Assembly: GCA_035555315.1 (NCBI GenBank)
Contig: DATMGU010000041.1
Span: 1-64,000, forward strand
Source of the DNA: DATMGU01 sp035555315
GTDB taxonomy: Bacteria; Pseudomonadota; Alphaproteobacteria; ATCC43930; CGMCC-115725
Reading direction: 5' to 3'
Length of the DNA: 64,000 bases
The notes under the pieces are model-generated. The model saw only the letters and a program-made list of their open reading frames with translations, was not told where the DNA came from and searched no databases. A program made the position numbers and the translations under genes. Positions 52,311 through 61,569 of the stretch are shown here, piece after piece. How positions within the stretch are numbered: position 1 is the first letter of the stretch; the number at the start of each line of letters is the position of its first letter.

Positions 52311-53483
52311 TCAAGTTGAAGCCGGCCGGCTCGGTATAGGCAAATCGGCCGGTGCGTAGACCCGGTGCAAGCGGCGGCCGAGCCGGGTCAGAACTTCGTA
52401 GCCGATCGTACCGGCATCCTGGGCAAGATCATCAGCAGTATAGTGTCTGCTCAGCAACTCGATCCACCCGCCGGGTCGCGCATCGGCGGGCGGCAGCGCC
52501 GTGACATCGATCGTGATGAGATCCATCGAGACACGACCGATGATCGGAACCTCCCGATCTCCAACGAATGCCCGGCCCCGACCGCTGGCAGCGCGCAGGA
52601 ATCCGTCAGCGTACCCGACTCCGACCGTTGCGACACGGCATGTCCGGCCCGCTGAGAAGGTCGCACCATAGCCAACGTGCCGGCCAGCGTCAATCTCCTG
52701 GACCTGGACAATTTTTGCTTTCAAACCAATGACTTGCGACATCGGGTTAAGACTGGAAGGCGTTGGGTTGATGCCGTAGAGGGCGCAGCCCGGCCGGACC
52801 ATGTCGTGGTGGAACGCCGGACCGAGAAAGATGCCCGACGACGCGGCAAGGCTGAGCGGCGCCGGCGGCAGCCGCCGCGCTCGCTCCCGCAGCTCTTCCG
52901 CCTGCCGCCGGTTCAGCGGATGGGTCGGATCATCGGCACAGGCGAGATGGCTCATCACCGCGATCAGCGGGACCCGGGCAAGCAAATCCGGGTCGGCCGC
53001 GAGCCGTGCCATCTCGACGGCCGGCAGTCCCAGGCGGGACATGCCGGTGTCGAGCTGCAGGATCGCCGGACGGCCCGGATTGACCTCCGACCAGTGGGAC
53101 ACCTGACCCAGATCGTTCAGCACCGGCAGCAGCCCATGGGCGGCGATGTCCGCCGCGGTGCCAGGGATGACGCCGCCGAGCACCGCGACCTCCGCCGTCG
53201 AGCCCAGCCTATCGAAGGCCTGCCGAAGCTCGATGCCCTCGTCGATGGTCGCCACGAAGAAGCGGCGGCAGCCGGCGGCGGCGAGGGCGGGGGCGACGGT
53301 CGTGACACCCAGCCCATAGGCATCGGCCTTCACCACCGCGGTGGTGAGGACGGCCGGACCGACCCGGTCGGCGAGAAGGCGCCAATTCCGGACGATCGCC
53401 TGCAGATCGATGGTGAGGACCCCGGTCACCCGCGCCGGCACCCCTGCCAGCGGGTCGGAAAACAGCGGGTCAGAAATGCGCAT
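52311..53483 (-). CDS. alr: Alanine racemase
   Basis: The product is 390 aa. AVVKADAYGLG holds the PLP lysine (Lys52). The later VGYGATFSAG block holds the catalytic Tyr of the C-terminal domain, and SMDLITIDVT is the conserved strand. It interconverts L- and D-alanine for peptidoglycan. Its start overlaps the end of dnaB by 14 bp; alr next to dnaB is common in alphaproteobacteria. Confidence 0.94.
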   Translation of the reverse strand: MRISDPLFSDPLAGVPARVTGVLTIDLQAIVRNWRLLADRVGPAVLTTAVVKADAYGLGVTTVAPALAAAGCRRFFVATIDEGIELRQAFDRLGSTAEVAVLGGVIPGTAADIAAHGLLPVLNDLGQVSHWSEVNPGRPAILQLDTGMSRLGLPAVEMARLAADPDLLARVPLIAVMSHLACADDPTHPLNRRQAEELRERARRLPPAPLSLAASSGIFLGPAFHHDMVRPGCALYGINPTPSSLNPMSQVIGLKAKIVQVQEIDAGRHVGYGATFSAGRTCRVATVGVGYADGFLRAASGRGRAFVGDREVPIIGRVSMDLITIDVTALPPADARPGGWIELLSRHYTADDLAQDAGTIGYEVLTRLGRRLHRVYAPADLPIPSRPAST

Positions 53484-55005
53484 CGGGCAATCGATCGCGC
53501 GAGATATGATCGGAGAACTTGGTGGTGGCCCCGTCGAAGTTCAGGATGACCTTGCCGATCGGTCCGTGCCGCTGCTTGGCGATGATCACTTCGCCCGTGC
53601 CATGCACCTCTTCCAAACGGGTGTGCCAGCGCTCGTAGCGATCGTTGAATTTCTCGCTGCTTTCGTCCGGCGTGCGCATCGGCTCGCTGCGGCCGAGGTA
53701 ATATTCCTCGCGGAACACGAACATGACGACGTCGGCGTCCTGTTCGATCGAGCCGCTTTCGCGAAGATCCGACAGCATGGGGCGCTTATCCTCGCGTTGC
53801 TCGACCGCGCGGCTCAACTGTGAGAGCGCGATGACCGGTACATTCAGCTCCTTGGCGAGCGCTTTCAACCCACGGGTGATCTCCGAGACTTCCTGCACGC
53901 GGTTTTCGGGCCCGCGGCTGGAGCCGCTGGGGCCGGCCATCAGCAGCTGCAGATAATCGACGATGATGAGGTTGAGACCTTGCTGCCGCATCAGGCGGCG
54001 CGCGCGGGTGCGCAGCGCGGTGATCGACAGGGCGGGGGTGTCGTCGATAAACAGCGGTGTCGAGGTCAGCTCCTGGCTGGCCACCACGAACCGCTCGAAC
54101 TCGTCGCGACCGACCTCGCCCCGGCGGATCTTGTCCGAGGATACGCCCGAGGCCTCGGACAGCACGCGGGCCGCCAGCTGTTCCGCCGACATTTCCAGCG
54201 AGAAGAACCCGACGACGGCGCCGTCCTCCGCCGTCATCCGTCCGTCGGCGCCGCGCACCGGCCGATAGGCCTTGGCCGCGTTGAACGCGATGTTGGTGGC
54301 GAGCGCGGTTTTTCCCATCGAGGGACGACCGGCGAGAATCAGCAGATCCGAGGGATGAAGCCCGCCCAACAGCCGGTCCAGCTCGGTGAAGCCGGACGAC
54401 ACGCCGGTCGTCTTGCCGCTGCGCTTATAGGCTGTCTCCGCCAAGGCCACCGCATCGATGATGGCTTGGCGGAAAGGCTTGAAGCCGCCGTCGGTCTGGC
54501 CCGCCGTCGCCAGTTCGAACAGCTTCTTCTCCGCCACCTGGATCTGCTGGCCGGCCGCATGATCGATATCCTGGGCATAGGCATCGTTGACGACGTCGTC
54601 GCCGATGCCGATGAGCTGCCGACGGAGATAGAGATCGTGGATCGTCCGGCCGTAATCGCCGGCATTGATGATGGTGACGACCGAGGCGGCGAGACGGGCG
54701 AGGTACTGGGCACCCCCCACCTCGGCCAGCGCCTCGTCCTGATCGAACAGGTTTTTCAGGGTCACCGGGTTGGCGATCTGGCCGCGCTCGATCAGCTTGA
54801 CGATCGCCGCGTAGATGCGGCCATGGGCGGCATCGGCGAAATGGTCCGGCAACAGGAATTCGGCGACCCGTTGATAGGTGCCGTTGTTGACCAGGATCGC
54901 GCCGAGCAGGGCCTGTTCGGCCTCCGCATTATGGGGCGGTGTACGGTAGGTCGGCAGCGGGGTTTCCGACCAAGAGGCGGGCGAGGGCGACAAAGCGATA
55001 TCCAT
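53470..55005 (-). CDS. dnaB: Replicative DNA helicase DnaB
   Basis: The product is 511 aa. The N-terminal helical domain (EAEQALLGAILVNNGTYQRV, about 28-47) and a RecA-like motor with Walker A AGRPSMGKTA (225-234), Walker B LIIVDYLQLL and the LSQLSRAVEQREDKRPMLSD block are complete. It is the hexameric fork helicase. It lies 37 bp downstream of cfa on the same strand. Confidence 0.96.
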   Translation of the reverse strand: MDIALSPSPASWSETPLPTYRTPPHNAEAEQALLGAILVNNGTYQRVAEFLLPDHFADAAHGRIYAAIVKLIERGQIANPVTLKNLFDQDEALAEVGGAQYLARLAASVVTIINAGDYGRTIHDLYLRRQLIGIGDDVVNDAYAQDIDHAAGQQIQVAEKKLFELATAGQTDGGFKPFRQAIIDAVALAETAYKRSGKTTGVSSGFTELDRLLGGLHPSDLLILAGRPSMGKTALATNIAFNAAKAYRPVRGADGRMTAEDGAVVGFFSLEMSAEQLAARVLSEASGVSSDKIRRGEVGRDEFERFVVASQELTSTPLFIDDTPALSITALRTRARRLMRQQGLNLIIVDYLQLLMAGPSGSSRGPENRVQEVSEITRGLKALAKELNVPVIALSQLSRAVEQREDKRPMLSDLRESGSIEQDADVVMFVFREEYYLGRSEPMRTPDESSEKFNDRYERWHTRLEEVHGTGEVIIAKQRHGPIGKVILNFDGATTKFSDHISRDRLPDAHF

Positions 55006-55042
55006 GACGGGACGCTATCAGCTTGCGGCGCCTCTCACGCGA

Positions 55043-56323
55043 TCATTTCTCCGCGCGGACCTGTGGATAACGGGGATCGGCTGTCTCGGCGTCGCTGTCG
55101 TCGATCGCCGGGTCGACCGGATGGGCGGCTTCCCAGGCGCCGATATAGTCGCGCGTCAGCGGCACGGCATCGATCCGCTTGGAGAGCTGGAGCTGGAACA
55201 CCATCATGTCCTGCACCCGGAATGACGCCTCGGAGCCGGCCAGATAGAATTCCCACATCCGGCAAAACCGCTCATCATAGATCGCTCGGACTCGGTCCCA
55301 ATTGGCCATGAACCGCTCGCGCCAATGGCGCAGGGTCTCGGCGTAGTGCAGGCGCAGGACCTCGACATCGGTGACCCAAAGGCCGGCGCGCTCGATCGGC
55401 GCCATCACCTCGGACAAGGCGGGGATGTAGCCGCCGGGGAAGATATATTTGCGGATCCAGGGGTTGGTGGCCGACGGACCGTCGCGCCGGCCGATCGAAT
55501 GGATCACCGCGACGCCGTCATCCGTCAGCAATTCCGCGACCTTGTCGAAATATTCCTGATAGTGCAGCACGCCGACATGCTCGAACATGCCGACCGACAC
55601 GATGCGGTCGTAGCGGTTCTTCTCCAGCCGATAATCCTGCAGGTGGAAGCGTGCCCGGTCGGCGATGCCGGCCTTTTGCGCGCGCGTCGTCGCCAGCTTC
55701 ATCTGTTCCGTCGACAGCGTCAGCCCGGTGACGTCGACACTGGCTTCCTGGGCGAGATAGAGGGCGAGGCCACCCCAGCCCGATCCGATATCCAGGACCT
55801 TTTGCCCGGGGCTCAACAGCAGCTTGGCCGCCAGATGCCGTTTCTTGTTCGCCTGCGCCCGCTCCAGACTGTCCGACGGATCGGCGAAATAGGCGCAGGA
55901 ATATTGCCGGTCGACGTCAAGGAACAGGTCGTAAAGCACCCCCGACAGATCGTAGTGATGCTCGACATTGGTGCGCGCCCGGCCGATCGGATTGTACTGC
56001 TGGAATATCCGGAACCAGTAATCGAGCCCGTGGGTGAAATATCGCAAGCCGCTGCGTGGCGTCTGCTCGATGTTCTCCATCATCAGGTTGAGAAAATCGA
56101 GCAGAGTGCCTTCCTCGATGGTCAGCGTGCCGTCCATATAGGCTTCGCCCGTGGCCAATCGCGGGTTCATCGCCATTTTGCGGTGCAGTGCCTTGTCGTG
56201 GAGCCGAATCGCCGCGGTGAAACCGGGGCGGGCGCCTTCGATCACATGAGTGCGACCGTTGGCATCGATCAGCGTCAAGCGACCGATCCGAATGATTTGG
56301 CGCAGCAGAAAGACAAGAAGCAT
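55043..56323 (-). CDS. cfa: Cyclopropane-fatty-acyl-phospholipid synthase
   Basis: The product is 426 aa. The N-terminal lipid-binding part is followed by the YSCAYF block (141-146), the SAM-binding motif VLDIGSGWGGLAL (176-188) and GMFEHVGV. PGGYIPALSEV is also conserved. The enzyme methylenates membrane unsaturated fatty acids using SAM, protecting against acid and other stress. It is inserted between the rpsF-rplI cluster and dnaB, which are often adjacent. Confidence 0.92.
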   Translation of the reverse strand: MLLVFLLRQIIRIGRLTLIDANGRTHVIEGARPGFTAAIRLHDKALHRKMAMNPRLATGEAYMDGTLTIEEGTLLDFLNLMMENIEQTPRSGLRYFTHGLDYWFRIFQQYNPIGRARTNVEHHYDLSGVLYDLFLDVDRQYSCAYFADPSDSLERAQANKKRHLAAKLLLSPGQKVLDIGSGWGGLALYLAQEASVDVTGLTLSTEQMKLATTRAQKAGIADRARFHLQDYRLEKNRYDRIVSVGMFEHVGVLHYQEYFDKVAELLTDDGVAVIHSIGRRDGPSATNPWIRKYIFPGGYIPALSEVMAPIERAGLWVTDVEVLRLHYAETLRHWRERFMANWDRVRAIYDERFCRMWEFYLAGSEASFRVQDMMVFQLQLSKRIDAVPLTRDYIGAWEAAHPVDPAIDDSDAETADPRYPQVRAEK

Positions 56324-56534
56324 GGCACTGCTCCGTAACGGTTTCCAAACGTTAACGGTTGATCATAATCATTCTAATTATCCGACGTCGATACCGAGTT
56401 CGGGGTGATGCCGGCATATCTGGGGTGACTTGAGCGGGCGGCTCCTCTCGCGACGCGGGAGCGGCAAGCCAGACTCGGGACGGACCAGATTCGGGATGGA
56501 CCCGACTCGGGACAAGCGAGGTCAGGTCAAAAGA

Positions 56535-56566
56535 GAACAGCCCCGGACCAAAGGCCGGGGCTGTTC
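56535..56566 (-). terminator. Intrinsic terminator of the rpsF-rpsR-DUF2232-rplI operon
   Basis: A perfect 12-bp stem (GAACAGCCCCGG / CCGGGGCTGTTC) with an 8-nt loop lies 45 nt past the rplI stop. On the minus strand it is followed by CTCTTTTGACC, a short U-run. The rest of the 288-bp gap 56324-56611 shows only near-repeats of GACTCGGGAYGGAC (about 56471-56515). Confidence 0.8.
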
Positions 56567-56611
56567 AGAGTGCTTGTCCTTGGCTCACGGCGCCGAAAGG
56601 GTGCCGGGCTG

Positions 56612-57178
56612 TTATTCGGTGACGGCTTCCTCATCGGCGATCGCCTCGTCGACGAGTTCATCTTCCGCCGCTTCGTCGGCCATATCATCCGGCTTGGTCG
56701 ACAGCCCCTTGGCCTGCGCCTCGGCCTCGTCCGCGGATTGGGCGATATTCGCGGTCACCAGGATGGCGACCTCGGGATGCAGCCGGACCTTCACGGGATG
56801 CAGGCCCAGGGTCTTGATCGGGCTCTCCAGCGATACCTGGCGCCGTTCGACGGTAAAGCCGGCTTCGCTGATGGCGTCCGCCACGTCGCGCCCCGTGACC
56901 GAACCGTAAAGCTGCCCGGTCTCGCCGGCCTGGCGCAGCACCACGAATGTCAGCCCTTCAAGCTTGGTCGCGACCTGCTCGGCCTCGCCCTTGAGCCGCA
57001 GATTGGTGGCTTCGAGCTGCACGCGCTGGGTTTCGAACTGCGCCATGTTTTCCTTGGTTGCGCGCAACGCCTTGCGTTGCGGCAGCAGGAAGTTGCGTGC
57101 GTAACCCGGCTTTACCTTGACCACCTGGCCCATCTGGCCCAGGTGCTCGACACGCTCCAACAGGACGACATCGACCAT
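56612..57178 (-). CDS. rplI: 50S ribosomal protein L9
   Basis: The product is 188 aa from the ATG at 57178 (a second ATG lies directly before it). VVLLERVEHLGQMGQVVKVK followed by GYARNFLLPQRKAL is the L9 N-terminal domain; a central helix and the C-terminal domain follow. It is about 40 residues longer than E. coli L9 owing to an acidic tail (DEAAEDELVDEAIADEEA). It overlaps the DUF2232 stop by an ATGA. Confidence 0.95.
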   Translation of the reverse strand: MVDVVLLERVEHLGQMGQVVKVKPGYARNFLLPQRKALRATKENMAQFETQRVQLEATNLRLKGEAEQVATKLEGLTFVVLRQAGETGQLYGSVTGRDVADAISEAGFTVERRQVSLESPIKTLGLHPVKVRLHPEVAILVTANIAQSADEAEAQAKGLSTKPDDMADEAAEDELVDEAIADEEAVTE

Positions 57179-58236
57179 CATTCTTCTCCCGAGGATGGGG
57201 TAGATCGGGCAAGACGCCCCCTCAACCCGACCCATTGCTCGATCATTCCCAAGGCGACGATCACGACGATCGGCCACCCCAATAAAAACAACGCGACATA
57301 GATTCCGACCAGAATCGGAACCCGCGCCTTAACCCGCTTGGCCAGCGCATGGACCACCGCCAAACCGCCGAAGAACAGCGGTACGGCGAGGATAAGCGCC
57401 AGATTTCGGCCGATCACGCCGGCCTCGCCCGTATCCACCGCACCCAGCAGAACCGCCGCCGCGAACGCCACCGGTATCACGACCGGAACCGTGATCGCCG
57501 CGACCGTCGGCGAGGGCCGAAGATTGCGGCCGAAGCGGACCAGCACGCCCTGCGCCAGCACCCCGTTGACCGCCAGCATCAGCACCCAGAACGTCGCCAT
57601 CAGACCCGGCAGCCACGCCGCGAATTGAGTGGCTATCTCGGCGAGCCGGGCATCGGCCATTCCCGCCGTCGCCCCAGTCCCCGACCCGGGCAACGCGCCC
57701 AGGGCATCGATCAAAAACTGCCGAACCGAGGCCTCGATGTCGCCATGATCACCCGCCAGGAACGGCAGGGCGAGAATGAAGGCCACCAAGGCAAAGCCGC
57801 ATAACCACGACACCAGCCCACCCGGCGGATACCATTCCACCGCTATCTTCACCCGCCCGCCCAGCCCATCTTGGTGAGCCGGCCCATCTTGGTGAGCCGA
57901 GCTACCCTCCGGCGGCATACCATCGACCGCGACCGGTCGGCAGCGCAGGGCTTGCCGGACGACAAAGCCGACCGGCAGTCCGATCGTCGCGGCGAACTGA
58001 GCGGCGGCCATCGGTCCACCGATGAGCGCGATAGCCAGAGCCCCGACCGCTCCCGCCACCACCACGGCCGGGGTGCCGAGGCCGAGGCCCACGGCGAACA
58101 CCGGCAAAGGTGCCAGATAGACCAGGATCATCCCGCCGAGGCCGCCGGCCACCACCGCCAGATACATCGCGGCGGCGATCAGGCCGCCGACCGCGGCGAT
58201 CAGCAGGGACCGGCTGTTCGGTAGCGCCTGGTACAC
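57178..58236 (-). CDS. DUF2232 (YybS-like) integral membrane protein
   Basis: The product is 352 aa with about eight helices (starting ALPNSRSLLIAAVGGLIAAA). DUF2232 genes sit between rpsR and rplI in many alphaproteobacteria; the function is unknown. A soluble loop near residues 113-125 (SSAHQDGPAHQDG) is encoded by an 18-bp tandem duplication. The gene ends in the start of rplI. Confidence 0.85.
   Translation of the reverse strand: MYQALPNSRSLLIAAVGGLIAAAMYLAVVAGGLGGMILVYLAPLPVFAVGLGLGTPAVVVAGAVGALAIALIGGPMAAAQFAATIGLPVGFVVRQALRCRPVAVDGMPPEGSSAHQDGPAHQDGLGGRVKIAVEWYPPGGLVSWLCGFALVAFILALPFLAGDHGDIEASVRQFLIDALGALPGSGTGATAGMADARLAEIATQFAAWLPGLMATFWVLMLAVNGVLAQGVLVRFGRNLRPSPTVAAITVPVVIPVAFAAAVLLGAVDTGEAGVIGRNLALILAVPLFFGGLAVVHALAKRVKARVPILVGIYVALFLLGWPIVVIVALGMIEQWVGLRGRLARSTPSSGEE
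57864..57899. repeat. 18-bp tandem duplication inside the DUF2232 gene
   Basis: GCCCATCTTGGTGAGCCG occurs twice in direct succession (57864-57881, 57882-57899), adding six residues in frame to a loop. Confidence 0.75.
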
Positions 58237-58281
58237 CGTTTCGGCCGCCGGCCAGGGGCTTTATTCGGCCCCTGACGGCTC

Positions 58282-58572
58282 CTAGTTCAGGATGTACGGC
58301 AGGAGGCCGATGAAGCGGGCACGCTTGATGGCTTGCGCCAACTCGCGCTGCTTCTTGGCCGATACCGCCGTGATCCGGCTGGGGACGATCTTGCCGCGCT
58401 CGGAAATGAACCGTTGCAGCAGCTTGATGTCCTTGTAGTCGATCTTCGGCGCGTTGGGGCCGGAGAACGGGCAGGTCTTGTGCCGCCGGAAAAACGGCCG
58501 GCGGGTTGCCGCCGGACGGGCGCCGGCTCCGCCGGCGTCTGTGCGTTCGGCGCCGCGATCATTGCCCCTCAT
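58282..58572 (-). CDS. rpsR: 30S ribosomal protein S18
   Basis: The product is 96 aa. The core FFRRHKTCPFSGPNAPKIDY, then ERGKIVPSRITAVSAKKQRE and AIKRARFIGLLPY, is standard S18. The N terminus is about 20 residues longer than in E. coli and Arg/Ala-rich. The start overlaps the rpsF stop by 4 bp. S18 binds next to S6 on the 30S platform. Confidence 0.95.
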   Translation of the reverse strand: MRGNDRGAERTDAGGAGARPAATRRPFFRRHKTCPFSGPNAPKIDYKDIKLLQRFISERGKIVPSRITAVSAKKQRELAQAIKRARFIGLLPYILN

Positions 58573-59018
58573 TCTTCAGTCGCTCCCATAGAACGCTCGC
58601 CGCCGAAGCCGCCGCGATCACCGCCAAAACCACCACGCTCGCCGCCGAAGCCGCCACGATCGCCAAAGCTGCGCCGCGGCCGTTCCTCACGGTTGCCACG
58701 ACCCTGCATGACGGCGGACGGGCCTTCCTCAAGCTCGTCGACCCGCAGCGTCAGATAGCGCAGCACGTCCTCGTTGATCCGCATGGTGCGTTCCATCTCC
58801 AGGATCGCCGCCGGCGGAGCATCGATATTGAACAGGACGTAGTGACCCTTGCGATTTTTCTTGATGCGAAACGCGAGGTTTTTGAGGCCCCAGTATTCCT
58901 TCTTGGACACCGTGCCACCTTGATCGGTGATCAGCGTCGAGAAGGTTTCCATCAGCGCTTCGACTTGCGCGCCAGAAATGTCCTGGCGTGCGATAAACAC
59001 GCTTTCGTAAAGCGACAT
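58569..59018 (-). CDS. rpsF: 30S ribosomal protein S6
   Basis: The product is 149 aa from the ATG at 59018. YESVFIARQDISGAQVEALM, GLKNLAFRIKKNRKGHYVLF and MRINEDVLRYLTLRVDEL are canonical S6. The C terminus carries three RGGFGG(E/D) repeats (about residues 120-142), encoded by a 21-bp tandem unit, an unusual glycine/arginine tail that could bind RNA (inference). It is the first gene of the operon; the 215-bp gap to fabD holds divergent promoters. Confidence 0.95.
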   Translation of the reverse strand: MSLYESVFIARQDISGAQVEALMETFSTLITDQGGTVSKKEYWGLKNLAFRIKKNRKGHYVLFNIDAPPAAILEMERTMRINEDVLRYLTLRVDELEEGPSAVMQGRGNREERPRRSFGDRGGFGGERGGFGGDRGGFGGERSMGATEE

Positions 59019-59233
59019 ACCGAACGAACCCCTTATGGCTGTTGGTGACTCGGTGCTGATCGAACGGTTCGACGAAGCCTGCCGAGTCCAAGCCGGCGGT
59101 AGACCGGCAAGGAGTTGAGGGCGCGCAATATACACAAATCGAAATGCCCCGCAAGCGCGCTTCGGACACCTCGGGCTTGACAGGCTTGGGGTCCTCGCTA
59201 TCACTGACCGCCATTTTGTGGGGGGACCAACTT

Positions 59234-60187
59234 GTGACGAAGCGTACATTCGTCTTTCCCGGACAGGGCTCGCAAGCCGTTGGCATGGGGGCCGAGCTGG
59301 TCGCGGCGTTCCCTCTGGCGCGCGAGATCTTCCAGGAGGTCGACGACGCCCTGGAGCAGCATCTGTCCAAGCTGATGCGCGAGGGGCCGGAGGAGACGCT
59401 GACGCTGACGGAAAACGCCCAGCCGGCGCTGTTGACGATGAGCATCGCGATCCTGCGCGTGATCGAGCGCGAGGGGGGCTTCAAGCTCGCCGATAAAGCA
59501 GTCTTCGTCGCCGGCCATTCGTTGGGCGAGTATTCGGCGCTGGCCGCGGCCGGTGCGTTCTCGCTGGCGGACGCGGCTCGATTGGTGAAACGGCGTGGTT
59601 TGGCGATGCAGCGCGCGGTACCGGTGGGCGAGGGCGCCATGGCGGCCCTGATCGGTGTCGAGATCGACATCGGACGGGCGATCGCCGAGCAAGCGGCGGC
59701 GGATACGGGTGCCGTCTGCGCCGTCGCCAACGACAATGGCGGCGGTCAATTGGTGCTGAGCGGCGCCGCGGAGGCGGTCAATCGAGCGATCGTGGTCGCC
59801 ACCGAACGAGGCGTCAAGCGCGCCATCCTGCTGCAGGTCAGCGCCCCTTTCCACTCGCCGCTGATGGCACCCGCGGCGGACGAAATGGCCGAGGCGCTGA
59901 GCGAAATCGAGCTCAAGGTGCCGTCGGTGCCGGTCGTGGCGAACGTCACGGCGGAGGCGGTGAAAGATCCCGACCGGATTCGGCCCCTGCTGGTCGAACA
60001 GGTGACCGGGCTGGTGCGCTGGCGCGAGAGCATCGGCTATCTGAAGCAGCAGGGGGTCGAGCAGATCGTCGAGCTGGGCGCCGGCAAGGTGCTGTCCGGT
60101 CTGGTGCGCCGCATCGATCGTGAGTTCGCGACCACCTCGGTCGCCACGCCGGCCGAGGTGGAAGCCGTGTTGAAGCTGCTCAGCTGA
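59234..60187 (+). CDS. fabD: Malonyl-CoA:ACP transacylase FabD
   Basis: The product is 317 aa from a GTG at 59234; the frame is open back to 59144 but the conserved protein begins TKRTFVFPGQGSQAVGMG. GHSLGEYSAL has the nucleophile Ser96, and APFHSPLMAP holds the catalytic His. It loads malonyl groups onto ACP. It is first in the fabD-fabG-acpP-fabF-mltG series. Confidence 0.95.
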   Translation: MTKRTFVFPGQGSQAVGMGAELVAAFPLAREIFQEVDDALEQHLSKLMREGPEETLTLTENAQPALLTMSIAILRVIEREGGFKLADKAVFVAGHSLGEYSALAAAGAFSLADAARLVKRRGLAMQRAVPVGEGAMAALIGVEIDIGRAIAEQAAADTGAVCAVANDNGGGQLVLSGAAEAVNRAIVVATERGVKRAILLQVSAPFHSPLMAPAADEMAEALSEIELKVPSVPVVANVTAEAVKDPDRIRPLLVEQVTGLVRWRESIGYLKQQGVEQIVELGAGKVLSGLVRRIDREFATTSVATPAEVEAVLKLLS

Positions 60188-60221
60188 CAACACCTCCCAA
60201 GCTACTAGGAGTATACCTTTC

Positions 60222-60959
60222 ATGTTCGATCTTACCGGCAAGACGGCTCTCGTCACCGGCGCCACCGGCGGCATAGGCGGAGCGATCGCCCGGACGCTGC
60301 ATGCCCAGGGGGCTACCGTGATGCTCGCTGGGACGCGCCAAGGCGTGCTGGATGAGTTGGTTGCCGAGTTGGGCGAGCGCGCGCATGCCGCCGCCGCGGA
60401 TCTGGCGGATGCCGCCCAGGCGGACGATCTGGTGCGGCGTGCCGAAGCGGCGATGGGGCAGCTCGACATTCTGGTGAACAATGCCGGATTCGCGCGCGAT
60501 GGCCTGGCCTTGCGCATGAAGGACGCGGATTGGGCGGCGGTGCTCGACGTCAATCTGGGGGCGGCATTCCGGCTGTCCCGGGCGGCGCTCAAGGGCATGA
60601 TGCGCCGCCGGGCCGGCCGCATCATCTCGATCTCGTCCGTCGTCGGCACCAGCGGCAATCCGGGGCAGGCGAATTACGTCGCCGCCAAGGCCGGCCTGGT
60701 CGGTTTGAGCAAGGCGCTGGCCGCCGAGGTCGCGACGCGCGGGATCACCGTCAATTGCGTGGCCCCCGGCTTTATCGCGACGCCGATGACCGACAGCCTG
60801 ACGGATGCGCAAAAAGAGCGGATCTTCGCGACGATCCCCACCAGCCGCATGGGAACGCCCGACGAGATCGCCGCCGCCGTCATCTATTTGGCGAGCGATG
60901 AGGCCGCCTACGTCACGGGGCAGACACTGCATGTCAATGGTGGCATGTTGATGGTCTGA
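60222..60959 (+). CDS. fabG: 3-oxoacyl-ACP reductase FabG
   Basis: The product is 245 aa. VTGATGGIGGAIARTLHAQG binds NADPH; NNAG, the Ser near 139 in ISISSV, and YVAAK (Tyr152, Lys156) are the catalytic set. The terminal LHVNGGMLMV is the usual FabG end. It reduces 3-oxoacyl-ACP in fatty acid elongation and follows fabD by 34 bp. Confidence 0.94.
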   Translation: MFDLTGKTALVTGATGGIGGAIARTLHAQGATVMLAGTRQGVLDELVAELGERAHAAAADLADAAQADDLVRRAEAAMGQLDILVNNAGFARDGLALRMKDADWAAVLDVNLGAAFRLSRAALKGMMRRRAGRIISISSVVGTSGNPGQANYVAAKAGLVGLSKALAAEVATRGITVNCVAPGFIATPMTDSLTDAQKERIFATIPTSRMGTPDEIAAAVIYLASDEAAYVTGQTLHVNGGMLMV

Positions 60960-61223
60960 AAAGGCGGAGGGGGCCAGACGCCCGGTGCTGGCAAACCCCA
61001 TGGAACTATGATAATGCACCGCACCTTCGACTGGGGTCGCCATGGCGCGACGTTTCGCGGGAGTCTTTCGCGGCCGGCCCCAGCTAATCGGCTTCTCGTG
61101 ATGGTTGGCCGGCTCGCGTCGGCCGACCGGCGGGTGCGCCAGAGATGACGTTATGCAGCCGCGGGTTGATCGTTAATGAGACGTCGACCCTGCATTCTAG
61201 ATGTTCCACCTGAGGATTACGAA

Positions 61224-61457
61224 ATGAGTGATGTCGCCGAACGGGTTAAGAAGATCGTTGTCGAGCATCTCGGCGTCGACGAGGCTAAGGTGACCGAAAA
61301 CGCAAGCTTCATCGACGATCTGGGCGCCGACAGCCTGGATACCGTCGAACTCGTCATGGCCTTCGAAGAGGAATTCGGTTGCGAGATCCCCGACGACGCG
61401 GCGGAAAAGATCATTACCGTGAAGGACGCGGTGAGCTTTATCGACGCCCATTCGTAA
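61224..61457 (+). CDS. acpP: Acyl carrier protein
   Basis: The product is 77 aa from the ATG at 61224. GADSLDTVELVMAFEEEFGC contains Ser37, which receives the phosphopantetheine arm. The protein is acidic and helical as usual. A 264-bp gap separates it from fabG and shows no gene; it probably holds the separate strong promoter that acpP usually needs. Confidence 0.96.
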   Translation: MSDVAERVKKIVVEHLGVDEAKVTENASFIDDLGADSLDTVELVMAFEEEFGCEIPDDAAEKIITVKDAVSFIDAHS

Positions 61458-61569
61458 TCATGATGAACAAGATCGAAGGCGGCCGCGTTTCTGCCTTCGA
61501 GGCGACGGACTCGGCAGGTGCGCCTGCCCAGTCCGCCGATCGTGGACCAATAAGTTTGCGTGATCGATC

